From assembly GCF_000756385.1 (NCBI RefSeq), contig NZ_JNFC01000073.1:56148-120147 (forward strand): DNA of 64,000 nt. The letters run 5' to 3'. The translations under genes and the position numbers were made by a program. This DNA is from Sphingopyxis sp. LC363 (GTDB lineage Bacteria > Pseudomonadota > Alphaproteobacteria > Sphingomonadales > Sphingomonadaceae). Within the stretch, counting starts at the first letter, position 1; each line of letters starts with the position of its first letter. Below are positions 26,423-35,335 of the stretch, piece after piece. The notes under the pieces were generated by a model. It was not told the origin of the DNA and made no database searches. It worked only from the letters and a program-made list of their open reading frames with translations.

Positions 26423-27689
26423 GCATCCGCGCGCGGACCATCAGCAGGCCGAGCCAGCTCACAATCCCGGCAAGCGCCAGATAATAGCCCACGGTTTCGG
26501 TCCCGCCGCGTTCGGCCAACGCCTGCGCGATGATCGGCGCCATCGCGCCGCCCAGGATGCCGCCCGCGTTGAACGCCACCGACGCCCCCGTATAGCGCAC
26601 GCGCACCGGAAACAGCCCGGTTAGCCAGCTTCCGAGCGGGCCATAGACCAGCCCCATCACGAACAGCGCTGTCGCCAGCCCGAGGAATATCAGCGGCCAG
26701 CTTTCCGACGCCAGTGATGGCCCGAACAGGAAACCGATCAGGATCGTCGCGCCGCAGCCCCAGCTCAGCACACGCTGCGCGCTCGACGCGTCGCTCCAAT
26801 AGCCCGCGACGATGATCCCGGCGGCCATGAACAGGATCGCGCCGAGCTGGATCAGCAGGAACTGCTCCTTAGGATAGCCGAGTGCGGTCGTCCCGTGCGC
26901 GAGCGCGAAGCTGGTCGCGAGATAGAAGATCGCAAAACAGGCGACGACCGCGAAGGTCCCCGCGAGCGTCGCGACCAGATGGTGCCGGAATAGCTCGCCG
27001 AGCGGCACCGCGACCGGCGCTTCCTTGGCGACGGCTTGGGCGAAATCGGGCGTCTCGCCGATCTTCAACCGCACCCACAGCCCCAGTCCGACGAGCACCG
27101 CCGACAGCAGGAACGGTATGCGCCAGCCCCAGGCGGCAAAGTCGGCGTCGCTCAGCCCCAGCCCCAGAAGCAGGAACAGGCCGTTCGCGGCGATGAAGCC
27201 GACCGGCGCGCCCAATTGCGGAAACATGCCGAAGCGCGATTTCCATCCCGGCGGCGCATTCTCGACCGCGAGCAGCGCTGCCCCGCCCCATTCGCCGCCG
27301 AGCCCGAAGCCCTGCCCGAAGCGCAGGATGCACAGCAGCAGCGGCGCGACCCAGCCAACCATCGCATAGGTCGGCAGGAAGGCGATCAGCAAGGTCGAGG
27401 CACCCATCAGCATCAGCGAGGCGACGAGGGTCGACTTGCGCCCGATCCGGTCGCCATAATGGCCGAAGACGATCGCCCCGACGGGCCGCGCGAAAAAGGC
27501 GAGCCCGAACGTCATGAAGCTGTACATCAGCTGCGCCGAGGCCGAACTTTCGGGAAAGAAGAGCGGCCCGAACACCAGCGCTGCCGCGGTGCCATAGATG
27601 TAGAAATCATAAAATTCGACCGCGGTGCCGGCGAGGCTCGCGGTCAGGATGCGTCGATGCTGTCGATAGGGTGCCAGATCCACGGGCAA
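26403..27689 (-). CDS. MFS transporter, metabolite:H+ symporter (MHS) family
   Basis: 428 residues, 12 helices. MHS traits: GTAVEFYDFYIYGTAAAL in helix 1, GHYGDRIGRKSTL in the 2-3 loop and LRFGQGFGLGGEWGG in helix 4. Relatives carry proline/betaine, citrate, alpha-ketoglutarate or shikimate. The start is TTG at 27689 with GGGGAGG six bases upstream. Substrate not deducible. Confidence 0.87.
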   Translation of the reverse strand: MPVDLAPYRQHRRILTASLAGTAVEFYDFYIYGTAAALVFGPLFFPESSASAQLMYSFMTFGLAFFARPVGAIVFGHYGDRIGRKSTLVASLMLMGASTLLIAFLPTYAMVGWVAPLLLCILRFGQGFGLGGEWGGAALLAVENAPPGWKSRFGMFPQLGAPVGFIAANGLFLLLGLGLSDADFAAWGWRIPFLLSAVLVGLGLWVRLKIGETPDFAQAVAKEAPVAVPLGELFRHHLVATLAGTFAVVACFAIFYLATSFALAHGTTALGYPKEQFLLIQLGAILFMAAGIIVAGYWSDASSAQRVLSWGCGATILIGFLFGPSLASESWPLIFLGLATALFVMGLVYGPLGSWLTGLFPVRVRYTGASVAFNAGGILGGAMAPIIAQALAERGGTETVGYYLALAGIVSWLGLLMVRARMLRPEAG

Positions 27690-27758
27690 CGCCCCTCCCC
27701 TTCAAAGTTGGCGACGCTTTGGGCGCGCGTTCCATCGCGCGCAAGCATAATGCGAACG

Positions 27759-28325
27759 TCAGCGTCCCCCCGCGGCGAGTTGCGCGCGCAGGCGCACCAA
27801 CTCGCGCTCGGGCACCCGCGACATCGAAGCCGCGGGCTTGCCCTTGCGCAGCCGTTCGCGGTCCTTCTCCGACGGCTCGACGCGGCGCACGCGCACCGGC
27901 GCATGCCCCTGCGCCTTCATGCCGAGCTGTTCGGCCGCGCCGCGTGACAAGTCGATGAGCCGCCCGCGCGCGAACGGTCCGCGGTCGTTGACGCGGACGA
28001 TGATCCGCCGCCCGCTATCGAGCGCGGTAACCTCGACATAGGTCGGCAGCGGCAATGTCGTGTGCGCGGCGGTGACCCAGCCGGGACGGAATTTCTCGCC
28101 GTTGGCGGTGTGGTTCCCCGATTCGCCGCCGTACCAGCTCGCATAACCGAGCGCGTCATAGGCGGGCGCGGCGGCGGGCACATAGGTCGTGCCGCGGATG
28201 CTATAGGCGGGCCCGATACGCACGGGGGCGTCGGCCACCGGGCGATAATTGCCGCCGGCGCACGCGGAGAGCGCCAGAAGGGGTAAAGTCATTCCGGCGA
28301 GTTGCGTTGTCGAGCGTCGCTGCAT
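27759..28325 (-). CDS. rlpA: RlpA-family double-psi beta-barrel lipoprotein
   Basis: 188 residues. Lipobox LSAC (C22), DPBB domain about 65-150 with YASWYGG, HTANGEKF, AAHTTLPLPTYVEV and VRVNDRGPFARGRLIDLS. RlpA in Pseudomonas is a septal lytic transglycosylase acting on peptide-free glycan; the E. coli one looks inactive. There is no C-terminal SPOR domain; instead a basic, helical tail, so septal targeting would need another route. Confidence 0.88.
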   Translation of the reverse strand: MQRRSTTQLAGMTLPLLALSACAGGNYRPVADAPVRIGPAYSIRGTTYVPAAAPAYDALGYASWYGGESGNHTANGEKFRPGWVTAAHTTLPLPTYVEVTALDSGRRIIVRVNDRGPFARGRLIDLSRGAAEQLGMKAQGHAPVRVRRVEPSEKDRERLRKGKPAASMSRVPERELVRLRAQLAAGGR

Positions 28326-28377
28326 CGCGCGACCGTAGAGGCCGGATATGGGGAGATAAAGTCCTTATGGGCGGCTT

Positions 28378-28511
28378 TGGGGTGGGGAGCTGCCGTTTAG
28401 AGAATGCGTCGCCCCCGCGAAGGCGGGGGCCGCTAGCGGCCTTATTCAGCGGCGCCTGCGTAAACCGACAGCGGCCCCCGCCTTCGCGGGGGCGACGGCA
28501 GCTTCCGGCCG
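28378..28511. repeat. Mosaic palindromic intergenic element (copy 2)
   Basis: Occupies the divergent gap between rlpA and the DUF2520 gene. Left boundary TGGGGTGGGGAGC (28378-28390), right boundary GCTTCCGGCCG (28501-28511). The core is a perfect 28-bp inverted repeat, 28407-28434 and 28470-28497, each arm containing CGCCCCCGCGAAGGCGGGGGC. A further pair, AGCTGCCG (28389-28396 region) and CGGCAGCT near 28496-28503, extends the stem. Confidence 0.82.
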
Positions 28512-28563
28512 AACGCCGATGTTCCATTCGCCAAACATCCGCTCGCGCATTACATCCGGGCCC

Positions 28564-29445
28564 ATGACCGATTTCCGCTTTCATCGGCCCGGCATCGTCG
28601 GCGCGGGTCGCGTCGCGCGGGCGCTCGCGCTCGCGCTGAGACGACATGCGACCGAACCGCCGATGCTGTGGGGCCGCTCCCCCGAAAAGGCAGGCGGCGC
28701 GGCAACCGCAGTCGGCGCCGTCGCGGAACCGGACCTCGGTCGCCTGATCGCCGAATGCGACGTCATCGCGATCGCGGTCGCCGACGATGCCCTCACCGAT
28801 GTCGTGTCCCGCATCGCGGCGGCGCTCCCCGCGGGCCCCTCTCCCTTCATCTTTCACGTCAGCGGACGCAACGGAGCGGCGGCGCTCGAAACGCTCGGCA
28901 AGACCGGCGCAATGGTCGCCGCGATCCATCCGGCGATGACCTTTACCGGCGATCCCGAAGCGGAAGTTATCCGCATGACCGGAGCGCGGTTTGCGATCAC
29001 AGCGGCGCCCGGCGAGGCCATCGAACGGGCGCGGCAAATCGTCGCATCGTTCGGCGGGGTTGCGGTCGAAATCGCCGAGGATCGGCGCGCGCTCTATCAT
29101 GCCGCGCTTTGCCACGCGTCGAACCATCTCGTCACGCTGATCAGCGGCGCGGCGCACGGACTGGAGCGCGCCGGGGTCGATGATCCGGCGGCATTGCTTG
29201 CTCCGCTCGTCCGCGCCGCGCTCGATAACAGCCTCGCGCACGGTTTTGCGGGATTGTCGGGCCCGCTTTTGCGCGGCGACGCGCAGACGATCGGCGGCCA
29301 TCTCGAAACACTCGAGGCGCATAGCCCTAGCCTGCTGCCCGCCTATCGTGCGATGGCGCGCGCGACGCTCGACGAACTCAAGCGCCGCGAAACCACGCCC
29401 TCGGACCATCTCCCCGCACTGGACAGGCTGCTCGCTGTTCCCTAA
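28564..29445 (+). CDS. DUF2520 Rossmann-like oxidoreductase-fold protein
   Basis: 293 residues. N-terminal NAD(P)-binding Rossmann fold (IVGAGRVARALA) and a C-terminal helical dimerisation domain as in ProC/ketopantoate reductase relatives; DUF2520 pattern AAIHPAMTFTGDPE and ALYHAALCHASNHLVTL. Often placed beside panC or panB in other bacteria, but here it is followed by a helicase gene 16 bp on. Substrate unknown. Confidence 0.83.
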   Translation: MTDFRFHRPGIVGAGRVARALALALRRHATEPPMLWGRSPEKAGGAATAVGAVAEPDLGRLIAECDVIAIAVADDALTDVVSRIAAALPAGPSPFIFHVSGRNGAAALETLGKTGAMVAAIHPAMTFTGDPEAEVIRMTGARFAITAAPGEAIERARQIVASFGGVAVEIAEDRRALYHAALCHASNHLVTLISGAAHGLERAGVDDPAALLAPLVRAALDNSLAHGFAGLSGPLLRGDAQTIGGHLETLEAHSPSLLPAYRAMARATLDELKRRETTPSDHLPALDRLLAVP

Positions 29446-29461
29446 TCGTTCGCGCGTGAAC

Positions 29462-31768
29462 ATGTCTCCCACCTCGACGCCTGACCTGACCCGCCCCGAC
29501 CCGTCGGACCCGCCCTATCTGCAGGGCCTCAACGGTCCGCAGCGGCAAGCGGTCCTGACCACCGAAGGCCCCGTGCTGATGCTCGCGGGGGCCGGCACGG
29601 GCAAGACCGCCGCGCTCACCGCACGCCTCGCCCATATCATCGCGACGCGCCGCGCGTGGCCGTCCGAAATCCTCGCGGTCACCTTCACCAACAAGGCGGC
29701 GCGCGAGATGCGCGAGCGGATCGGGCGGATGATCGGCGACGCGGTCGAGGGCATGCCGTGGCTCGGCACCTTCCACAGCATCTGCGCCAAGATGCTCCGC
29801 CGCCACGCCGAACTCGTAGGGCTGCAGAGCAATTTCACGATCCTCGACACCGACGACCAGCTCCGTGTTTTGAAGCAGCTGATCCAGGCCGAGGGGCTCG
29901 ACGAGAAACGCTGGCCCGCGCGCCAGCTCGCGGGGCTGATCGACAAGTGGAAGAACCGCGGGCTGACCCCCGCCGACCTCGATGCCGCCGACAAGGAGGC
30001 CTATGCAGACGGCAAGGGGCAGCATTTCTATGCGCTCTATCAGGCGCGGCTGAAGACGCTCAACGCCTGCGATTTCGGCGACCTGCTGCTCCACATGCTG
30101 GTGATATTGAAGACGCACCGCGACGTGCTCGAACAATATCAGCAACGCTTCAAATATATCCTCGTCGATGAATATCAGGACACCAACGCCAGCCAATATC
30201 TCTGGCTGCGGCTGCTCGCGCAGGCGCGGAAGAATATCTGTGTCGTCGGTGACGACGACCAGTCAGTGTACAGCTGGCGGGGCGCCGAAGTCGCAAATAT
30301 CCTCCGCTTCGACAAGGATTTCCCAGACGCGACGGTGATCCGCCTTGAACAGAATTACCGCTCGACCCCGCAGATTCTCGCCGCCGCATCGGCGCTGATC
30401 GCGCAAAACTCGGGCCGGCTCGGCAAGACCTTGTGGACCGAACTCGACCCGGGCGACAAGCTGCGCGTCGTCGGCGTATGGGACGGACCCGAGGAAGCGC
30501 GGCGGATCGGCGAAGAGCTCGAAAGCCTCCAGCGCCAGCGCGTGTCGCTCGACCGGGCCGCGATCCTCGTCCGCGCGCAGTTCCAGACGCGCGAATTCGA
30601 AGACCGCTTCATCGCAATCGGCATGCCGTACCGCATCGTCGGGGGTTTCCGTTTCTACGAGCGCGCCGAAATCCGCGATGCGCTCGCCTATCTCCGTCTC
30701 GTCCAGTCAAGCGCCGACGATCTCGCTTTCGAACGCATCGTCAATGTTCCAAAACGCGGGCTCGGCGACAAGGCGCTCGCGCGCATCCACCAGTTCGCGC
30801 GGGCCGAGCAAGCGCCGCTGTTCCACGCCGCGTCGCGGATCACCGAGACCGACGAGCTGACGCCGCAGGCGCGCCGCCAGCTCGTCAATTTCGTGGCGCA
30901 GATGCGCGGTTGGCAGGCAAAGGCGAACGAACTGTCGCATCCCGAACTCACCCAGCTCATCCTCGACGAGTCGGGCTATACCGCGATGCTGCAGGCCGAT
31001 CGCAGCGCCGAAGCCGCGGGGCGCCTCGAAAACCTCTCCGAACTCGTCCGCGCGATGGAGGAATATGAAACGCTCGAGGAATTTCTTGAGCATGTCAGCC
31101 TCGTCATGGACCGCGACAACGACGACCAGACCGAGACGGTGACGATCATGACGATCCACGCCGCCAAGGGCCTCGAGTTCGACCATGTCTTCCTCGCGGG
31201 CTGGGAGGACGGCGTCTTCCCGTCGCAGCGGTCGATGGACGAAGGCGGCACCGCCAGCCTCGAGGAAGAGCGCCGCCTCGCCTATGTCGCAATCACCCGC
31301 GCGCGCCAGCGCGCGAGCATCTATCACGCCGCCAACCGCCGCATCTATGGCCAGTGGATGAGCAGCATCCCCAGCCGCTTCATCGGCGAAATCCCGCCCG
31401 AGCATGTCGATAGCGAGAATAGTTTCGGAGGCGGCCAGAGCCTGTGGCGCGCCAATTGGTCGGCGCAGGGCGACCCCTTTGCGCATGTCGCCGAACGCCA
31501 GCCTGCGCGCACGATGACGCGCGGCCCCGCATGGCAGCGGGCGCTCGCCTCATCGTCGACCGTCACGCGCGCGCCGGCCCCCAGCGAGAAAGGCCCCGCA
31601 GCGTCGGTCGGCGCCAAACCGCGCGCCGACCTCGCGATCGGGATCCGCGTTTTTCATGAGAAGTTCGGCTACGGTGAAATCATCGATATCGACGGCAACA
31701 AGCTAGAAGTCGAATTCGATCAAGCGGGCAGCAAGCGGGTGCTCGACAGCTTCGTCAAGCTCGCCTGA
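29462..31768 (+). CDS. UvrD/PcrA-type ATP-dependent DNA helicase
   Basis: 768 residues, superfamily 1A. Motifs in order: Walker A AGAGTGKT (42-49), VTFTNKAA, GTFHSICAKMLRRH, VDEYQDTN, GDDDQSVYSWRGA, EQNYRST, MTIHAAKGLEFDHVF and AYVAITRARQ. A C-terminal Tudor-like domain (VFHEKFGYGEIIDIDGN...VEFDQAG) matches the RNA-polymerase-binding tail of PcrA/UvrD. Acts in repair and removal of protein roadblocks. A GTG two codons upstream (29456) is a possible start. Confidence 0.93.
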   Translation: MSPTSTPDLTRPDPSDPPYLQGLNGPQRQAVLTTEGPVLMLAGAGTGKTAALTARLAHIIATRRAWPSEILAVTFTNKAAREMRERIGRMIGDAVEGMPWLGTFHSICAKMLRRHAELVGLQSNFTILDTDDQLRVLKQLIQAEGLDEKRWPARQLAGLIDKWKNRGLTPADLDAADKEAYADGKGQHFYALYQARLKTLNACDFGDLLLHMLVILKTHRDVLEQYQQRFKYILVDEYQDTNASQYLWLRLLAQARKNICVVGDDDQSVYSWRGAEVANILRFDKDFPDATVIRLEQNYRSTPQILAAASALIAQNSGRLGKTLWTELDPGDKLRVVGVWDGPEEARRIGEELESLQRQRVSLDRAAILVRAQFQTREFEDRFIAIGMPYRIVGGFRFYERAEIRDALAYLRLVQSSADDLAFERIVNVPKRGLGDKALARIHQFARAEQAPLFHAASRITETDELTPQARRQLVNFVAQMRGWQAKANELSHPELTQLILDESGYTAMLQADRSAEAAGRLENLSELVRAMEEYETLEEFLEHVSLVMDRDNDDQTETVTIMTIHAAKGLEFDHVFLAGWEDGVFPSQRSMDEGGTASLEEERRLAYVAITRARQRASIYHAANRRIYGQWMSSIPSRFIGEIPPEHVDSENSFGGGQSLWRANWSAQGDPFAHVAERQPARTMTRGPAWQRALASSSTVTRAPAPSEKGPAASVGAKPRADLAIGIRVFHEKFGYGEIIDIDGNKLEVEFDQAGSKRVLDSFVKLA

Positions 31769-31776
31769 CGCATATT

Positions 31777-31826
31777 GTCTACTCAATCAATTATGATATG
31801 ACATTACATGCGACCCGAGTCGCATG
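31777..31826 (+). promoter_or_regulatory. Predicted promoter with operator-like palindrome
   Basis: TTGTCT (31777-31782), 16-bp spacer, TATGAC (31799-31804), followed at once by a perfect palindrome CATGCGAC-CCGA-GTCGCATG (31807-31826) that would cover the transcript start of the DUF4349 gene. The region is clearly AT-rich against its surroundings. Confidence 0.5.
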
Positions 31827-31840
31827 TTGGGAGAGACTTC

Positions 31841-32770
31841 ATGAAAACCAAGCTCTTAGCGGGCGCGATGGCGCTCGCCCTGGTCGGCTGTTCGGAAAAA
31901 CCCGCTGAAGCGGTCAGAGAGGCCCCTGCTTATGACATGGCGCCGGTCGACGCCTCCGAAGCGGTGTCGACCCAGGCCATTCCCGCGCCATCCACTGTGA
32001 GTAGCCCCAATATCAACGTCACCGCGGCGCCCGGGGTCGCGTTCAACTATGCCTATGCCTTCCGGCTCGACGACAATCGCATCGCCAAGGTGCAGGAGGA
32101 ACACGCCGCGGCGTGCGAAGCACTCGGCACGACGCGCTGCCGGATCACCGGCATGACCTATCGCCTCGTCCGCGGGAATGAAGTCGAGGCGCAACTGCTG
32201 TTCAAGCTCGACCCCGCGATCGCGCGCAAATTCGGTCGCGACGCGCTCGGCAGCGTCGAAAGGGCTGAAGGCGTGCTGGCGGAAGCGCGGATCAGCGGCG
32301 AAGATGTCGGGACGCAAATCAACGACTCGCAGCGGCGCAGCGCCGATATAGGGGCCGAAATCGCCCGGTTGGAGGCACGGCTCAAGCAGGGCGGCCTCGG
32401 CGACCGCGAGCGCACCGAATTGCAGCAACAAATTTCCGCTATGCGTCGGCAGCTTGATGGCGAGCGCGACACGCGCCGCGCCGGCGAAGCGATGCTCGCG
32501 ACCACGCCGATGCAATTCGACTATGTCGGCACCGGCGGGCTCCCCGGCATCGGCTACGGCAATCCGTTCAGCGACGCGCTGAACATGCTGATCCGTAGCG
32601 GCAGCGTGATGCTGTCGTTCCTCCTCGTCGTCGGGGCGGCGGTCCTGCCATGGGCAGCGCTATTCCTGTTGCTGCTCGCGGGATGGCGGACGGCGCCCGC
32701 GCTCGCGATCCGGAAATGGCTGCACGGAGCCTCCAAAACGCCCGCCGTTCCGGCGCCGTCGGCCGACTGA
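31841..32770 (+). CDS. DUF4349 lipoprotein
   Basis: 309 residues from the ATG at 31841 (GGGAGAG ribosome site). Lipobox LVGC with C17, a DUF4349 domain (about 65-240) containing a long helical coiled coil (ISGEDVGTQINDSQRRSADI and on), and a C-terminal membrane helix (about 256-282). Members are envelope proteins of unknown function, sometimes tied to stress. Lipid anchor plus C-terminal helix suggests both ends sit at a membrane. Confidence 0.83.
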   Translation: MKTKLLAGAMALALVGCSEKPAEAVREAPAYDMAPVDASEAVSTQAIPAPSTVSSPNINVTAAPGVAFNYAYAFRLDDNRIAKVQEEHAAACEALGTTRCRITGMTYRLVRGNEVEAQLLFKLDPAIARKFGRDALGSVERAEGVLAEARISGEDVGTQINDSQRRSADIGAEIARLEARLKQGGLGDRERTELQQQISAMRRQLDGERDTRRAGEAMLATTPMQFDYVGTGGLPGIGYGNPFSDALNMLIRSGSVMLSFLLVVGAAVLPWAALFLLLLAGWRTAPALAIRKWLHGASKTPAVPAPSAD

Positions 32771-32820
32771 GATCCGGGCGCGCGCTTGCAAAGGTCCGGC
32801 GCCCCGTTATGGCTGGAGCC

Positions 32821-33870
32821 ATGACGGGGCAGACGACATGGCTGGACCAGGCACGCGACGCCCATCGCCGCGGCGATGTCGCCGCCGAAACCGCCGCGCT
32901 CGACACCGCGATCCGGGCCGACCGCGGCAACATCCCCGCATTGCTGGCGATGGCGGAGCTCAAGCGCCGCCTCGCCGACGACCGCGCGGCGGGCAGCTAT
33001 TACCGCCTCGCGCTGGGCACAGCCGCGCAGGCCCGCAGCGTTCCGCCGTCGCTTCATCCCGGACTCCAACGCGCCGAGCAGTTCCTTGCCGAGACCGACC
33101 GCGCCTTTGCCGATCACCTGCTCGGCCAGTTGCGCGGTGCGGGTATCGACACCGGAAACGCCGCGCCACGTGTAGCCGAAGCGCTCAGGATGCTCGCCGG
33201 CGAGCAGCCGCTCTACCTGCAACAGCCGAACATGTTCTATTTTCCGGGTCTCGCCCAACGCCCCTTTTTCGAACGGTCCGATTTCGGCTGGGCGAAAGCG
33301 GTCGAAGCCGCGACCGACGCGATCCGCGCCGAGTTGCTCGCCATGGTCGATGGCGCCTCCGATCCGTTCGGTCCCTATGTCACCGCCGCGCCCGGTCGGC
33401 CACCGCCGAACAATCCGCTGCTCGACAAGCCCGACTGGGGCGCGGCCTGGCTCTGGAAGGACGGCGCGGTCGCCGACGGGATGGCGGCGCTGTGTCCCGC
33501 GACCCTCGCCGCGCTGGAACTCGCGCCGCAGCCCGTGATTCCGGCGCGCGCTCCGATCGCGCTCTTCTCGCGCCTGACGCCCGGCACGCATATCCAGCCG
33601 CACCACGGCATGCTCAACACGCGGCTCATCTGTCATCTGCCGCTGATCGTCCCCGACGGTTGCGGGCTGCGCGTCGGCGCCGAAACGCGCAGATGGTGCG
33701 AGGGCGAGCTTCTGATTTTCGACGACAGCTTCGAGCATGAGGCGTGGAACCGCGGGGTCAGCGACCGCACCATCCTGCTGTTCGAAATCTGGCGCCCCGA
33801 CATCGATGCCGACGAGCGCGAGCAATTGACGCGCATCTTCGCCGCGATCGACACTTATGGCGAACAATAG
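32821..33870 (+). CDS. Aspartyl/asparaginyl beta-hydroxylase domain protein with TPR-like N-terminus
   Basis: 349 residues. The first 130 residues form TPR-like helical repeats (ARDAHRRGDVAAETAALDTAI), the rest an Asp/Asn beta-hydroxylase fold (2-oxoglutarate, Fe(II)). Candidate iron ligands are H257/H261 in HIQPHHG and H306 in FEHEAWN; an arginine for 2-oxoglutarate follows in the terminal strand. The ATG at 32821 has GGAG upstream; 32809 is an alternative. Target protein or small molecule unknown. Closely followed by an acyl-CoA dehydrogenase. Confidence 0.82.
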   Translation: MTGQTTWLDQARDAHRRGDVAAETAALDTAIRADRGNIPALLAMAELKRRLADDRAAGSYYRLALGTAAQARSVPPSLHPGLQRAEQFLAETDRAFADHLLGQLRGAGIDTGNAAPRVAEALRMLAGEQPLYLQQPNMFYFPGLAQRPFFERSDFGWAKAVEAATDAIRAELLAMVDGASDPFGPYVTAAPGRPPPNNPLLDKPDWGAAWLWKDGAVADGMAALCPATLAALELAPQPVIPARAPIALFSRLTPGTHIQPHHGMLNTRLICHLPLIVPDGCGLRVGAETRRWCEGELLIFDDSFEHEAWNRGVSDRTILLFEIWRPDIDADEREQLTRIFAAIDTYGEQ

Positions 33871-33888
33871 ACCAGGGAACAGGAAGAC

Positions 33889-35052
33889 ATGATCAATCCG
33901 GGAATGGATGCCGACATATACGACGCCTTCATCGAGCAGTTGCAACGCTATGTCCGCGAGCGGCTGATCCCGGCCGAGGACCAGCTCGAGGAACTCGGCC
34001 GCGTTCCCGACGATATTCTTGCCGAAATGCGCGACATGGGGCTGTTCGGGGTGACGATGCCCGAAGAATATGGCGGCGCGGGCATGAACGTCAGCCAATA
34101 TGTCGGCTTCATCCGCGAACTCGCTTACGCCTCCCCCGCCTATCGCTCGATCGTGTCGATCAATATCGGCATGGTGTGCAAATCGATCGTCGGTTTCGGC
34201 ACAGAGCAGCAGAAGGCACACTGGCTGCCCAAGCTCGCGGCTGGATCGATCGCGGCCTTCGGCCTCACCGAACCCGACAGCGGCTCGGACAGCGCGGCGA
34301 TGAAGACGCGCGCGGTGCAGAGCGGCAACGGCTATGTGCTGAACGGCACCAAGCGCTACATCACCAATGCGCCCTTCGCCGACGTCATCCTCGTCATGGC
34401 GCGCACCAATGCCGGGGCATTGCCCAAGAATGCGCATGTCAGCGCCTTCCTCGTCCCGCGCGACGCGCCCGGCGTGTCGATCGGCAAGCCCGACGGCAAG
34501 ATGGGTCAGGCGGGATCGCAGATCGCCGACGTGATCCTCGAGGATGTGCATGTCGACGGCGATGCGCTGCTCGGCGGCGAGGAAGGGATCGGCTTTCGCG
34601 CCGCGATGCAGAGCCTCGACAACGGCCGTCTCTCGGTCGCCGCGGCGAGCGTCGGCTATGCCAAGCGCATGCTCGACGCCGGCCTTCAATATGCGATGGA
34701 GCGCAAGGCGTTTGGCGAGCCGATCGCCAATTTCCAGCTGATCCAGGCGATGCTCGCCGACAGCAAGGCCGAAATCTATGCCGCCGATTGCATGTTGAAC
34801 GACGCATGCGCACGCGCCGATCGGGGCGAGAAGATATTGGTCGAAGCCGCGGCGACCAAGATGTTCGCCAGCGAAATGTGCGGACGCGTCGCCGACCGCG
34901 TCGTCCAGATCCACGGCGGCGCCGGCTATCTCAAGGAATATCTGGCCGAACGCTTCTATCGCGACTGCCGCATTTACCGCATTTATGAAGGGACGACGCA
35001 GATTCAGCAGCTAGTGATCGCGAAGAATATGATTCGGGATTTCGCTGGTTAA
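33889..35052 (+). CDS. Acyl-CoA dehydrogenase family protein
   Basis: 387 residues, FAD enzyme. Signature FGLTEPDSGSDSAAMKTRA in the N-terminal half, QIADVILEDVHV linker strand, and GGAGYLKEYLAERFYRDCR plus YEGTTQIQ at the C-terminus, the last holding the catalytic glutamate found in short/medium-chain members. Eighteen bp after the hydroxylase gene, so an operon is likely. Substrate chain not deducible. Confidence 0.92.
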   Translation: MINPGMDADIYDAFIEQLQRYVRERLIPAEDQLEELGRVPDDILAEMRDMGLFGVTMPEEYGGAGMNVSQYVGFIRELAYASPAYRSIVSINIGMVCKSIVGFGTEQQKAHWLPKLAAGSIAAFGLTEPDSGSDSAAMKTRAVQSGNGYVLNGTKRYITNAPFADVILVMARTNAGALPKNAHVSAFLVPRDAPGVSIGKPDGKMGQAGSQIADVILEDVHVDGDALLGGEEGIGFRAAMQSLDNGRLSVAAASVGYAKRMLDAGLQYAMERKAFGEPIANFQLIQAMLADSKAEIYAADCMLNDACARADRGEKILVEAAATKMFASEMCGRVADRVVQIHGGAGYLKEYLAERFYRDCRIYRIYEGTTQIQQLVIAKNMIRDFAG

Positions 35053-35160
35053 GGGCTAGCGACACCGGTCCGCTCCCCCATCCGGCCTCCCATAGGCTAC
35101 TATCATCGGGGAGGCCGGGCGGGGAGCGGGCCGGTGCCGACGAAAGGGGAGGAAAGTCGC

Positions 35161-35236
35161 TGGTGGAGCCGAGGGGAATCGAACCCCTGACCTCTGCAGT
35201 GCGATTGCAGCGCTCTCCCATCTGAGCTACGGCCCC
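35161..35236 (-). tRNA. tRNA-Ala (anticodon CGC)
   Basis: 76 nt with encoded CCA. Cloverleaf checked by hand: acceptor GGGGCCG/CGGCTCC, D arm GCTC...GAGC, anticodon stem CTGCA/TGCAG around loop ATCGCAC, T arm AGGGG/CCCCT with TTCGATT loop. Reads GCG codons, which are abundant in this GC-rich genome. Confidence 0.95.
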
Positions 35237-35335
35237 GCGACGGGCGGGGTCTTAACGGCACTGGCTGGCAGTGGCAACGGCTTTTCTGACGATTGCCGCC
35301 GCCGCGGGAAAAATTTGAGGAATGGGGGGATTCCG

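Noticed and set aside
28378..28511. CRISPR-like repeat
   Set aside because: Two inverted, not direct, copies with a single spacer and no cas genes; it is a palindromic element.
32554..34914. 786-codon open frame on the minus strand across the hydroxylase and dehydrogenase genes
   Set aside because: Antisense shadow of two well-supported genes; His/Asp/Arg-rich without motifs.
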